Shown here: piece after piece, positions 33,098 to 41,537 of the stretch
Numbering within the stretch: the first letter of the stretch is position 1
How the letters are laid out: every line of letters begins with the position of its first letter
Origin: DASSQJ01 sp963726295
GTDB lineage: Bacteria; Actinomycetota; Actinomycetes; Actinomycetales; Dermatophilaceae
NCBI GenBank assembly: GCA_963726295.1
Contig: CAVSBW010000001.1
Span: 248,001 to 312,000, forward strand
Direction: 5' to 3'
DNA: 64,000 nt
Program-made: the position numbers and the translations under genes
Notes under the pieces: generated by a model
The model's database searches: none
What the model was told of the DNA's origin: nothing
The model's input: the letters and a program-made list of their open reading frames with translations, nothing else

Positions 33098-34464
33098 CCG
33101 TCCCCCTTCTCCTCCCCGCGCAGCAGGGCGTCGAGCTCGGCGTCGAGGTCGTCGCCCTCGGGGGCGGCCGAGCGTTCGACGTAGCCGAGCGGGTCGTCCA
33201 GGTCGGCGGCGGAGGGCGCCAGGTCGGGATGGCGCCACGCGGCGTCGCGCGATGCCGGACCGCCGGAGTCCTCCAGAGCGCGGAAGAGGTTGGCTGCGTC
33301 CCTCAGCCGGCGTGGCCGCAGCTCGAGGCCGACGAGGGCCTGGAAGGTCTTCTCCGCAGGTCCACCGCTCGCGCGCCGGCGACGCACCGCCTCGCCGAGA
33401 GCCGAGGCCGCCGGCAGGTGCTCCGAGGCCGCCCGCTCGGAAACGACGTCGACCCACCCCTCGACGAGGGCGAGCAGGGTCTCCAGGCGGGCCAGTGCCG
33501 ACTCCTGCGCAGGGGAGTGCTGGGGCGCGAACATCTTCCCCTGCAGCGCCTCCTGGACGGCCTGCGGGTCGCTCGGGTCGATCGAGCGAGCGGCCTCCTC
33601 GATGGCGTCGGTGTCGATGGTGATGCCGGTGGCGTAGTCACGGACCGCGGCGAGCACCGCCGGCCCGAGCCACGAGACGGCGGAGAACAGCCGTGCGCGG
33701 GCCACCTCGCGGACGGCCAGGAACAACCGCGCCTGGGGCTCGTCCACCTCGAGGCCATCGGCGAGCTCTCGCAGCGCCTGGGGCATCAGCGCGACGGTCG
33801 GGGCGGGCACGAGGGGCAGCGAGACCTCGCAGCCGGTGACGACCTCACCGGCGAGCGTGCCGACGCCCTGGCCGAGCTGCATCGAGAACAGCGAGCCGTG
33901 CATCTTGCGCATCATCGGGGCGGCCTGGCCGAGCATCCCCTCGAGCCCCCCGGGGAGTGCCCCCTCCGGCAGGTTCCCCAGCTGGCCGGCCATCGCGTCG
34001 CCCACGGCCTCGGTGACCCCCTCGGCCACGGGCTCGACGAGGTCGGTCCACACCGGCATCGTGGCCTCGACCCACTCGGCGCGGCTCCACGCCGTGCCGG
34101 TGAGGACCGGCGCCGACAGGTCGGTGACGTTGCCGAGCCAGAGGTCGGCCACGTGCACCGCATCCTCTGCCGCGCGCCGGTCGGCGTCGCCGGCGAGCGC
34201 GTCACCGGCGGCGGCCACGGTCTTGCGGGCGATGTCGGTGGCGAGGGCCGCGTTGACGGCGGAGCCGGTGTCGGGAGCGGCGAACATCGCCTGCACCTGG
34301 CCCATGACCATCTGGAGCATCTGGGGGTCCACCTGGTCGAGCCCCATCCCGCGCACCATGTCGGCCACCTGTGGGTCCAGCTGGCCGCCGGTCAGCTGCC
34401 GCAGGATCTCCTCGATCTCCGGGGGGAGGTCGGGGCTCTGGTTCTCGTCGTCCTGCTCGCTCAC
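33094..34464 (-). CDS. Zinc-dependent metalloprotease-type protein (DUF2342, Rv3195-like)
   Basis: The 456-residue protein belongs to the actinobacterial DUF2342 family annotated as zinc-dependent metalloproteases. Landmarks are the acidic N-terminus, GQLDPQVADMVRGMGLDQVD, MPVWTDLVEPVAEGVTEAVG, MQLGQGVGTLAGEVVTGCEV, LFLAVREVARARLFSAVSWL, LVEGWVDVVSERA, and a disordered acidic C-terminus. No HExxH is present; the region where many members have HE reads REVAR, so catalytic activity cannot be assumed. It is divergent from moaE and coupled to the Nudix gene. Confidence 0.85.
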   Translation of the reverse strand: MSEQDDENQSPDLPPEIEEILRQLTGGQLDPQVADMVRGMGLDQVDPQMLQMVMGQVQAMFAAPDTGSAVNAALATDIARKTVAAAGDALAGDADRRAAEDAVHVADLWLGNVTDLSAPVLTGTAWSRAEWVEATMPVWTDLVEPVAEGVTEAVGDAMAGQLGNLPEGALPGGLEGMLGQAAPMMRKMHGSLFSMQLGQGVGTLAGEVVTGCEVSLPLVPAPTVALMPQALRELADGLEVDEPQARLFLAVREVARARLFSAVSWLGPAVLAAVRDYATGITIDTDAIEEAARSIDPSDPQAVQEALQGKMFAPQHSPAQESALARLETLLALVEGWVDVVSERAASEHLPAASALGEAVRRRRASGGPAEKTFQALVGLELRPRRLRDAANLFRALEDSGGPASRDAAWRHPDLAPSAADLDDPLGYVERSAAPEGDDLDAELDALLRGEEKGDG

Positions 34465-34560
34465 GTCCGGGGCTCCTGCACGGGATGCGATGATGTCGTC
34501 TCGTCACACCCAACCACGGGGCGGCGGGAATCGTTCCGCCCCGGTGCCCCAGGAGCCGCC

Positions 34561-34992
34561 TTGCCCGAGCACGCCGACGTGGCGCTCGTCGCCGTCCGCG
34601 ACGTCCCCCTGTCGGTCGACGAGGTGCTCGACGCCGTCCGCCACCCCGCCTGCGGTGGCGTGGCGCTCTTCGTCGGCCTCGTGCGCGACCACGACCACGG
34701 TGACAGCGTCACTTCCCTCGAGTACTCGGCGCACCCCAGCGCCCTCGGGACGATGGAGCGGGTCTGCCGCGAGGTGCTCGAGAGCAGCGAGGCCCTGCGT
34801 GTCGCCGCCGTGCACCGGGTCGGTGACCTCGCCGTCGGTGACCTCGCGGTCGTCGTCGCGGCCGCCGCACCGCACCGCGGCCAGGCCTTCGCCGCCGCCC
34901 GCGACGTCATCGACACCCTCAAGGCCCAGACGCCGATCTGGAAGCACCAGCAGCTCGGCGACGGCTCCACCGAGTGGGTGGGGCTTCCGTGA
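34561..34992 (+). CDS. moaE: Molybdopterin synthase catalytic subunit MoaE
   Basis: The 143-residue protein starts at TTG 34561, supported by AGGAG five bases upstream. It transfers sulfur from MoaD thiocarboxylate to precursor Z. MoaE signatures are GGVALFVGLVRDHDHGD, SLEYSAHPSALGTMERVC, HRVGDLAVGDLAVVVAAAAP and the active-site lysines in LKAQTPIWKHQ. A dyad, GGGGCGG/CCGCCCC at 34518-34542, lies in the leader just before the ribosome-binding site. It is coupled to the Lon-like protease by a GTGA overlap. MoeZ, encoded at 13.7 kb, would recharge its MoaD partner. Confidence 0.93.
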   Translation: MPEHADVALVAVRDVPLSVDEVLDAVRHPACGGVALFVGLVRDHDHGDSVTSLEYSAHPSALGTMERVCREVLESSEALRVAAVHRVGDLAVGDLAVVVAAAAPHRGQAFAAARDVIDTLKAQTPIWKHQQLGDGSTEWVGLP

Positions 34993-36098
34993 GGCCCGTG
35001 CCCGACGACCTGGCCACGCCGGGTGCGCCCGCGGACGAGCGGGTCGACGCCGGTCGGCCCAGCCGGCTCGCGGCCCGCCTGCTGACCACGGTGTTCGTCC
35101 TCATCATCGTCGCCGCCGGGCTCACCTTCGTCCCGTTCCCGTACGTGACGCTCGCGCCCGGCCCCGCCACCAACATCCTCGGCACTGTCGACGGCACGCC
35201 GGTGCTCTCCATCGAGGGCGCGAAGACGTACCCGACGGAGGGCAGCCTCGACTTCACGACCGTCGTCTTCGACGGCGGCCCCGGTCGCAAGGTCACCGTC
35301 TACGAGCTGCTGGGCGCCTGGCTCTCGCCCGACGTCGACGCCGTCTCCGAGTCGTTGTACTTCCCGCCCGACACCACCGCCGAGGAGGTCGAGAGCGAGA
35401 ACACGGCGATGATGAACGAGTCGCAGGTCGTCGCCGCGGCCACCGCCCTGCGCGCGCTCGGCCGCGACGTGCCCACCAAGGTCCTCATCGGCCAGGTGCT
35501 GCCGGACAGCCCTGCCGACGGGAAGCTCGAGGTGGGCGACGAGGTCCTCACGGTGGACGGGAAGCCCGTGACCACGGGCAACGACGTGCGAGACGCCGTG
35601 CAGACGCTCCCCCCGGGCACCACCGTCCCGGTGACCGTCCGTCGGGACGGCACGGAGCAGACCGTCGAGCTCACGACCAGGGCGAACGCCCAGGGCAAGA
35701 GCATCATCGGCGTCGTGCTCGGCCTCGACTACGAACTCCCGATCACCGTGACGCTCAACACCGGTGCGGTCGGAGGCCCCTCCGCCGGCCTGATGTTCAG
35801 CCTGGCCATCTACGACGCCCTCACCCCGGGGCCGCTCACCGGCGGCGAGTCGATCGCCGGCACCGGCATGATCGAGGACGACGGGTCCGTCGGCCCGATC
35901 AGCGGCATCGCCCAGAAGATGGTCGGGGCGCACGAGGCCGGCGCCAGGTGGTTCCTCTCACCCGCGGCCGAGTGCCCGGCCACGATCGGCAGGGTGCCGG
36001 ACGGGATGACGGTGGTCCGGGTGTCGACGTTCGACGAGGCTCGCGTCGCGGTCGAGGACATCGCCGCCGGGCGAACCGCGGACCTGCCGCACTGCTAG
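34989..36098 (+). CDS. PDZ domain S16 (Lon-like) membrane protease
   Basis: The 369-residue protein from GTG 34989 is a membrane-anchored serine-lysine peptidase. Residues about 28-50 (LLTTVFVLIIVAAGLTFVPF) form one transmembrane anchor. A PDZ domain covers about 155-240 (VLIGQVLPDSPADGKLEVGD, EVLTVDGKPVTT). The Lon-type protease domain has the catalytic serine in GAVGGPSAGLMFSLAIYD and the lysine in GIAQKMVGAHEAGA. It corresponds to mycobacterial Rv3194c. Its stop shares the tetranucleotide CTAG with the stop of the opposing gene. Confidence 0.92.
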   Translation: MRPVPDDLATPGAPADERVDAGRPSRLAARLLTTVFVLIIVAAGLTFVPFPYVTLAPGPATNILGTVDGTPVLSIEGAKTYPTEGSLDFTTVVFDGGPGRKVTVYELLGAWLSPDVDAVSESLYFPPDTTAEEVESENTAMMNESQVVAAATALRALGRDVPTKVLIGQVLPDSPADGKLEVGDEVLTVDGKPVTTGNDVRDAVQTLPPGTTVPVTVRRDGTEQTVELTTRANAQGKSIIGVVLGLDYELPITVTLNTGAVGGPSAGLMFSLAIYDALTPGPLTGGESIAGTGMIEDDGSVGPISGIAQKMVGAHEAGARWFLSPAAECPATIGRVPDGMTVVRVSTFDEARVAVEDIAAGRTADLPHC

Positions 36099-36628
36099 GC
36101 CAGCGTCGAGAGCAGCGCCTCCACCAGGCCAGGTGCGATGTCGTCGCCGAGGGCCACCCGGTCGTCGCTGTCGTGCTCGCGCTGGCGCAGCAGGCAGCGG
36201 GAAGCACCGTCGCGGGTGACGGCGACGACGAGCCGCACGTCCCGGCGGTCCGGGTGCCCGGCGACGGCCGCGAGCGCGCCATCGGCGTCGTCGGGCAGGT
36301 CGCGCTCGGCCTCCGGCGGCACGACGATCCGCTCGACCGCCAACGCACACCCCGACACCTGCTCCGGCCAGGCGATCCCACCGAGCAGCTCCTCGAGCCC
36401 GGGAGCATCGGGCAGGTCCTCCTGCTCCACCGCGCTCAGGGCGCCCGCGGCGGCGTCGTGGGTGGCCAGCGCGTCGGCGAGGCCGGGCTCCTGCTCGAGC
36501 AGCAGCGAGGTGGGGACGAGAGCGAACAGCCGCACCGGCTGGTCCCACCCGTCGCGGGACACGTGCCGCTCGGTGTCGAGGGCGGCGAGGGTCAGCGGAT
36601 CGGTCACCGGGCGGGGGGGTCGGGTCAC
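36095..36628 (-). CDS. PPA1309 family protein
   Basis: The protein is 177 residues from GTG 36628; GTG 36607 would be seven shorter. It matches the actinobacterial PPA1309 family: TLAALDTERHVSRDGWDQPV, RLFALVPTSLLLEQEP, LSAVEQEDLP, GIAWPEQVSGCALAVER and DGASRCLLRQREHDSDDRV. The fold appears alpha/beta and soluble. Function unknown. It lies between the Lon-like protease and the UPF0182 gene, a conserved actinobacterial location, and is divergent from the latter. Confidence 0.85.
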   Translation of the reverse strand: MTRPPRPVTDPLTLAALDTERHVSRDGWDQPVRLFALVPTSLLLEQEPGLADALATHDAAAGALSAVEQEDLPDAPGLEELLGGIAWPEQVSGCALAVERIVVPPEAERDLPDDADGALAAVAGHPDRRDVRLVVAVTRDGASRCLLRQREHDSDDRVALGDDIAPGLVEALLSTLA

Positions 36629-36711
36629 CGGACCATGGTGCCGCAGGGCCGCGCAGGAAGCGTATGTAGGGTGTGCCCCCACGTCGGCAGCACCGTGACG
36701 CGAGGAGAACC

Positions 36712-39700
36712 GTGAGTCGCTCGGAGTGGTTCGACGGGCCCGAGGGCCCGGACGGGGGTGCGCCGCGCCCGGAGGGCGGCGACGAGGGGCCTCGGCCGCC
36801 TCGGGTCGAGCGGCGCCGGCGCGGGCCGCTGGGGCTGACCGTCGTCATCCTCGTCGTGCTCGCTGTCGTCTCCGGCATCGCCGCCGACCTGCTCACCGAC
36901 GTCTGGTGGTACGACTCGGTCGGCTACCGCAACGTCTTCGTCACCGAGCTCACGACCAAGCTCGTCATCTTCGTGGTCGCCGCGCTCGTCACCGGCGGCA
37001 CCGTCGCCAGCAGCCTCGTCATCGCCTACCGGACCCGGCCCATCTACGTGCCGGTCACACCGGCCCAGCAGGTGCTCGAGCAGTACCGCCAGGCGATCGA
37101 GCCGCTGCGGCGGGTCGCCCTCATCGCGGTGCCCGTCGTGCTCGCCCTGCTCGCCGGCAGCGGGTCCATGGGGGCGTGGAAGACGTGGCTGCTCTGGGTG
37201 AACCGGCAGCCGTTCGGCGCGACCGACCCGCAGTTCGGGCTGGACGTCGGCTTCTTCGTCTTCACGCTGCCGTGGCTGAACTTCGTCGTCAGCTTCGTGA
37301 CGGTCGTGCTCGTACTCGCCTTCATCGCCGCGGCGTTCACGCACTACATCTACGGCGGCCTGCAGCTGCCGGGACGCGGCCCCACGACCAGGGCCGCCTT
37401 CGTGCACCTGGCCGTGCTCGGTGCCCTCATCGCCCTCACCCGGGCCGCGTCGTACTGGCTGGACCGGTACTCGCTCTCGACCGAGAGCGGCAGCCTGCTC
37501 ACCGGCATCACCTACACCGACGACAAGGCGGTGCTGCCCACCAAGGCGATCCTCGCGGTCGCCGCCGTCATGTGCGCCGGCTTCTTCCTCGCGGCCATCT
37601 GGAGCCGCAGCTGGCGGCTCCCGATCACCGGTGTCGCGCTGCTCGTGGTCACCGCCGTCGTGGCCGGCACCATCTACCCGGCGCTCATCCAGTCGCTGAA
37701 GGTGCGCCCCTCGGAGAAGTCGCTCGAGGCGCCGTACCTCGACCGCAACATCAAGGCCACCCGCTCGGCGTTCGGCCTCGACCGCGTCGAACGCATCCCC
37801 AACCCGGCGCCGCCGGAGACGGTCGACAACGCCGCGCTGCGAACCGCCGCCAACGACATCCCCGGCGTTCGGATCATCGATCCCAACGTCGTCTCCTCGA
37901 CGTTCCGCCAGCTCGAGGCCCAGCGCGAGTACTACGCCTTCCCGGACACCCTCGACGTCGACCGCTACACGATCGACGGACAGACCCGCGACGCCGTGGT
38001 CGCGGTCCGCGAGATGAACCTCGGCGGCCTTCCCGACAACCAGCGCAACTGGCTCAACGACCACACCGTCTACACCCACGGTTACGGCTTCTACGCGGCG
38101 TACGGCAACCAGCGCACCAGCGAGGGCGACCCGGTCTTCTTCGAGGGCGGCGGCCGTTCGTCCCTCGGTGACTACGAGCCACGGATCTACTTCGGCGAGC
38201 TGTCGCCGGAGTACTCGGTCGTCGGCGCTCCCCAGGGCTCCTCGCCGAGCGAGTTCGACTACCCCTCCGGCTCCGAGGGCGACGTGGCGGTGCAGAACAC
38301 CTACAGCGGCGGTGGGGGTGTTCCCATCGGCAGCTTCCTCCGGAGGGTCGCCTACGCGCTGAAGTACCGCGAGGCGAACTTCCTCCTCTCCGACGCCGTC
38401 AACGGCGACTCCCGCATCCTCGACCACCGGGGTCCGAAGGAGCGCGTCGAGCGGGTCGCGCCCTGGCTGCGCCTCGACGGCAACGTCTACCCCGCGGTCA
38501 TCGACGGCCGGATCCAGTGGGTCGTCGACGGCTTCACGACCTCCGAGAGCTACCCGAACAGCCGTCTCATCGAGCTCGCCGAGGCGACCTCGGACTCGGT
38601 GGCCCAGCGCTCGGCCGTCGTGAACGTGCGCACCGGCCAGATCAACTACGTTCGCAACTCGGTCAAGGCCACGGTCGACGCCTTCGACGGCTCCGTGCGC
38701 CTCTACGGGTGGGACACCCAGGACCCGATGCTCAAGGCCTGGTCCGACGCCTTCCCCGGCTCGGTGCGCAACATCTCCGAGATCGACGGACAGCTGATGT
38801 CGCACATCCGCTACCCGCAGGACCTCATCAAGGTCCAGCGCGACCTGCTCAACGAGTACCACGTCACCGACCCGGGCACGTTCTACTCCAACAACGACAA
38901 GTGGCGGGTCCCGCGCGACCCGTCGCAGCCCACCCAGGACCAGCCGGTGGTCTTCCAGTCGATCGCGATGCCGGGCGAGTCCACGGCGGCGTTCTCGATC
39001 ACCACGCCCTTCGTGCCGAGCAGCAACAGCGAGTCCGGGCGCGAGATCCTCCGCGGCCTGCTCGCCGTCAACGCCGACGCCGGGTCCACCTCCGGGCAGC
39101 CGTCCGACGAGTACGGGGCGCTTCGCCTGCTGGAGTTCGGCAGCCAGCAACCCTCGGGGCCCGGCCAGGTCATCAACCAGATCAAGAACTCCAACGAGCC
39201 CTCGCAGAACCCGGCGGAGCGGCTCAACCTCGCGCAGTACATCACCAACAACTCCGGCGCGGGCAAGGAGCTCACCTACGGCAACCTGCTGACCTTCCCG
39301 CTGTCCGGGCAGATGTTCTACGTGCAGCCGATCTACGTCCAGGCCTCCACGGGCTCGGGCTCGTTCCCGCAGAACAAGGTGACCGTGGCGCTCTACGGCA
39401 CCAAGGTCGCCTGGGGAGACACGCTCGAGCAGGCGGTGACCGGGCTGTTCGGCGCCGGCAGCGAGCAGCAGTCCGACCAGCCGTCGACGGGCCCGGGCCA
39501 GCCGGACACCCCCCTGGAGGCCCAGCTGGCGCGTGCCGTCGCCGACATCCAGAAGGCGTACGACGCGGGTCAGGAGGCGCTGACGAAGGGCGACTTCACC
39601 GCCTACGGCAAGGCACAGGACGACCTCGCGGCCGCGATCAAGCGGGCGAACGAGCTCACCGTGCAGATCGGGGCGGGGGCGGCCGCCACGGCGTCGCCGT

Positions 39701-39750
39701 CACCCTCTCCGTCGGCCTCTCCCTCACCCTCCGCGAGCTCCACCGGCTGA
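36712..39750 (+). CDS. UPF0182 large membrane protein
   Basis: GTG 36712 with GAGGAG upstream gives 1012 residues. The N-terminal third holds about seven membrane segments (for example GLTVVILVVLAVVSGIAADL, LVIFVVAALVTGGTVASSLV and FVVSFVTVVLVLAFIAAAFT). A large extracytoplasmic domain follows with family motifs DVWWYDSVGY, GLDVGFFVFTLPWLNF, RYTIDGQTRD, HGYGFYAAYGNQ and LRLDGNVYPAVIDGRIQWV. The C-terminus is Pro/Ser-rich (ASPSPSPSASPSPSASSTG), probably disordered. Function unknown; the family is nearly universal in actinobacteria. Confidence 0.93.
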   Translation: MSRSEWFDGPEGPDGGAPRPEGGDEGPRPPRVERRRRGPLGLTVVILVVLAVVSGIAADLLTDVWWYDSVGYRNVFVTELTTKLVIFVVAALVTGGTVASSLVIAYRTRPIYVPVTPAQQVLEQYRQAIEPLRRVALIAVPVVLALLAGSGSMGAWKTWLLWVNRQPFGATDPQFGLDVGFFVFTLPWLNFVVSFVTVVLVLAFIAAAFTHYIYGGLQLPGRGPTTRAAFVHLAVLGALIALTRAASYWLDRYSLSTESGSLLTGITYTDDKAVLPTKAILAVAAVMCAGFFLAAIWSRSWRLPITGVALLVVTAVVAGTIYPALIQSLKVRPSEKSLEAPYLDRNIKATRSAFGLDRVERIPNPAPPETVDNAALRTAANDIPGVRIIDPNVVSSTFRQLEAQREYYAFPDTLDVDRYTIDGQTRDAVVAVREMNLGGLPDNQRNWLNDHTVYTHGYGFYAAYGNQRTSEGDPVFFEGGGRSSLGDYEPRIYFGELSPEYSVVGAPQGSSPSEFDYPSGSEGDVAVQNTYSGGGGVPIGSFLRRVAYALKYREANFLLSDAVNGDSRILDHRGPKERVERVAPWLRLDGNVYPAVIDGRIQWVVDGFTTSESYPNSRLIELAEATSDSVAQRSAVVNVRTGQINYVRNSVKATVDAFDGSVRLYGWDTQDPMLKAWSDAFPGSVRNISEIDGQLMSHIRYPQDLIKVQRDLLNEYHVTDPGTFYSNNDKWRVPRDPSQPTQDQPVVFQSIAMPGESTAAFSITTPFVPSSNSESGREILRGLLAVNADAGSTSGQPSDEYGALRLLEFGSQQPSGPGQVINQIKNSNEPSQNPAERLNLAQYITNNSGAGKELTYGNLLTFPLSGQMFYVQPIYVQASTGSGSFPQNKVTVALYGTKVAWGDTLEQAVTGLFGAGSEQQSDQPSTGPGQPDTPLEAQLARAVADIQKAYDAGQEALTKGDFTAYGKAQDDLAAAIKRANELTVQIGAGAAATASPSPSPSASPSPSASSTG

Positions 39751-39808
39751 CCCGTCACCGGCGTCCCGGTGGGGCGCCGGTGGTCTGGCCGCCGCGTCGC
39801 CCGCCGAT

Positions 39809-39838
39809 TTGGCCGGACGGGGCACCCTCGCGTAACCT
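39809..39838 (+). promoter_or_regulatory. Predicted promoter of the initiator tRNA
   Basis: TTGGCC at 39809-39814 and TAACCT at 39833-39838 are separated by 18 bases, a fair housekeeping promoter, about 44 bases before the tRNA. Confidence 0.5.
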
Positions 39839-39881
39839 CGGGGACATACCGAGCGCGGCCTTAGGGTCGTGCCTCACTCGA

Positions 39882-39958
39882 CGCGGGGTGGAGCAGTTCG
39901 GTAGCTCGCCGGGCTCATAACCCGGAGGTCGCAGGTTCAAATCCTGCCCCCGCTACCA
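39882..39958 (+). tRNA. Initiator tRNA-fMet (CAT)
   Basis: The 77-base cloverleaf has acceptor arm CGCGGGG/CCCCGCT, D-arm GAGC/GCTC, anticodon stem CCGGG/CCCGG with loop CTCATAA (anticodon CAT at 39916-39918), T-arm with GGTTCAAAT, and an encoded CCA. The first pair is a C:U mismatch and the anticodon stem has three G:C pairs next to the loop, both initiator features. Confidence 0.96.
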
Positions 39959-39962
39959 GTCG

Positions 39963-39998
39963 GAGAGGTCCCGACCGGCTCGCCGGTCGGGACCTCTC
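39963..39998 (+). terminator. Terminator of the tRNA gene
   Basis: A stem of about 16 bp (GAGAGGTCCCGACCGGC at 39963-39979 with its complement ending at 39998) follows the tRNA by 4 bases and is followed by TCTCGTT. Confidence 0.85.
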
Positions 39999-40151
39999 TC
40001 GTTGTCCGCTCCGTTCCCGGCCCGAGGGGAGGGCGGCCGGCCGCCCAGGCACCCTCCGAGGGCACGACCGGTGGACCCGTCCGGTCGCCGGTGTGGCCCG
40101 CGGCACCCCGGGGGCCGGATTACCCGGCGCCGCACCGCCGTTGGACTCCAC

Positions 40152-41501
40152 GTGACCACCACCCCAGTACGCCACACCCACCCCCACCGCGTCGTCGTCA
40201 TCGGCTCCGGCTTCGGCGGGCTCTTCGGCACCCGGGCCCTCGGCCGCCGCGACGACGTCGAGGTCACCCTCGTCGCCCGCACGGCGCACCACCTGTTCCA
40301 GCCGCTGCTCTACCAGGTGGCCACCGGCATCCTCTCCGAGGGCGAGATCGCCCCGAGCACCCGTGAGGTCCTCGCCCGCCAGAAGAACGCACGGGTCATC
40401 CTCGGTGAGGTCACCCGGATCGACCTCGAAGCGCGCACCGTCACCTCGGAGGTGCTCGGCCGCGAGACCGTCACCCCGTACGACACCCTCCTCGTGGCGG
40501 CCGGCGCCGGACAGTCCTACTTCGGCCACGACGAGTTCGCCGAGCACGCGCCGGGCATGAAGTCCGTGGACGACGCGCTCGAGCTGCGTGGCCGCATCTT
40601 CGGCGCGTTCGAGCTCGCCGAGCTCGCGGAGACCGAGGAGGAGGCGCGCCGCGCGCTCACCTTCGTCGTCGTCGGGGCCGGTGCGACCGGCGTCGAGATG
40701 GCGGGCCAGATCGCCGAGCTCGCCAACCGGACGCTCAAGCACGACTTCCGCCGCATCGACCCGCGGGGCGCCCGCATCCTCCTGCTCGACGGCGCCGACG
40801 CCGTGCTGCCCGCCTTCGGCGAGAGCCTCGGCAGCGCCGCACGTCGCCGTCTCGAGGAGATGGGTGTCGAGGTGCGGCTGGGCACCGTGGTCACCGACGT
40901 CGACGCCACCGGTGTCGAGCTGCGAGACCGTGACGGGGGGACCGAGCGGGTCGAGACGCTCACCAAGGTGTGGGCCGCCGGCGTGCAGGCCAGCCCGCTG
41001 GGCGCTCAGCTGGCCGAGCAGTCGGGGGCCGAGACCGACCGGGCCGGCCGGATCCGGGTGCGGCCCGACCTCACCCTGCCCGGGCACCCTGAGGTCTTCG
41101 TCGTCGGCGACATGATCGCACTCGACGACCTCCCGGGCGTCGCGCAGGTCGCGATCCAGGGGGCGAAGTACGCGGCGAAGGAGGTCGGCCGCCGCCTCGA
41201 CGGCGAGGCCCCGCAGGGGCCTTTCCAGTACTTCGACAAGGGCTCGATGGCGACCATCTCGCGGTTCAGCGCGGTGGCCTCGATCGGCCGGCTCCGCTTC
41301 TCGGGCTTCGTCGCCTGGGTGCTCTGGCTCGCCGTCCACCTCGTGTACATCATCGGGTTCAAGCAGCGGGTCACGACCCTGCTCCACTGGACGATCAGCT
41401 TCCTCGGGCGGGGTCGCACCGAGCGCGTCGCCACCGAGCAGCAGGTCTTCGCCCGACGGGCGCTCCAGCGAAGCGGTGAGGACCTGCGCCGGATCGGATG
41501 A
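40152..41501 (+). CDS. ndh: Type II NADH dehydrogenase (NDH-2)
   Basis: The 449-residue flavoprotein oxidises NADH and reduces menaquinone at the membrane without pumping protons. GTG 40152 is the last start before the conserved FAD-binding motif VVVIGSGFGGLFGTRAL. The NADH-binding motif is FVVVGAGATGVEMAGQIAEL. VWAAGVQASPLG and VFVVGDMIALDDLPGVAQVA are the C-terminal FAD/quinone region. A hydrophobic stretch (FSGFVAWVLWLAVHLVYIIG) near the C-terminus, as in mycobacterial Ndh, is the membrane association segment. Confidence 0.93.
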   Translation: MTTTPVRHTHPHRVVVIGSGFGGLFGTRALGRRDDVEVTLVARTAHHLFQPLLYQVATGILSEGEIAPSTREVLARQKNARVILGEVTRIDLEARTVTSEVLGRETVTPYDTLLVAAGAGQSYFGHDEFAEHAPGMKSVDDALELRGRIFGAFELAELAETEEEARRALTFVVVGAGATGVEMAGQIAELANRTLKHDFRRIDPRGARILLLDGADAVLPAFGESLGSAARRRLEEMGVEVRLGTVVTDVDATGVELRDRDGGTERVETLTKVWAAGVQASPLGAQLAEQSGAETDRAGRIRVRPDLTLPGHPEVFVVGDMIALDDLPGVAQVAIQGAKYAAKEVGRRLDGEAPQGPFQYFDKGSMATISRFSAVASIGRLRFSGFVAWVLWLAVHLVYIIGFKQRVTTLLHWTISFLGRGRTERVATEQQVFARRALQRSGEDLRRIG

Positions 41502-41537
41502 GGACCGCCGACGGGACCCACCCGTAGGGTGACCGCC

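Noticed and set aside
34518..34542. Hairpin before moaE considered as a molybdenum-cofactor riboswitch
   Set aside because: It is a single short dyad of about 25 bases without the larger multi-stem architecture; at most it affects translation of the TTG start.
39659..39730. Tandem repeat at the end of the UPF0182 gene
   Set aside because: It encodes an in-frame Pro/Ser-rich tail (SPSPSASPSPS), ordinary low-complexity coding sequence.
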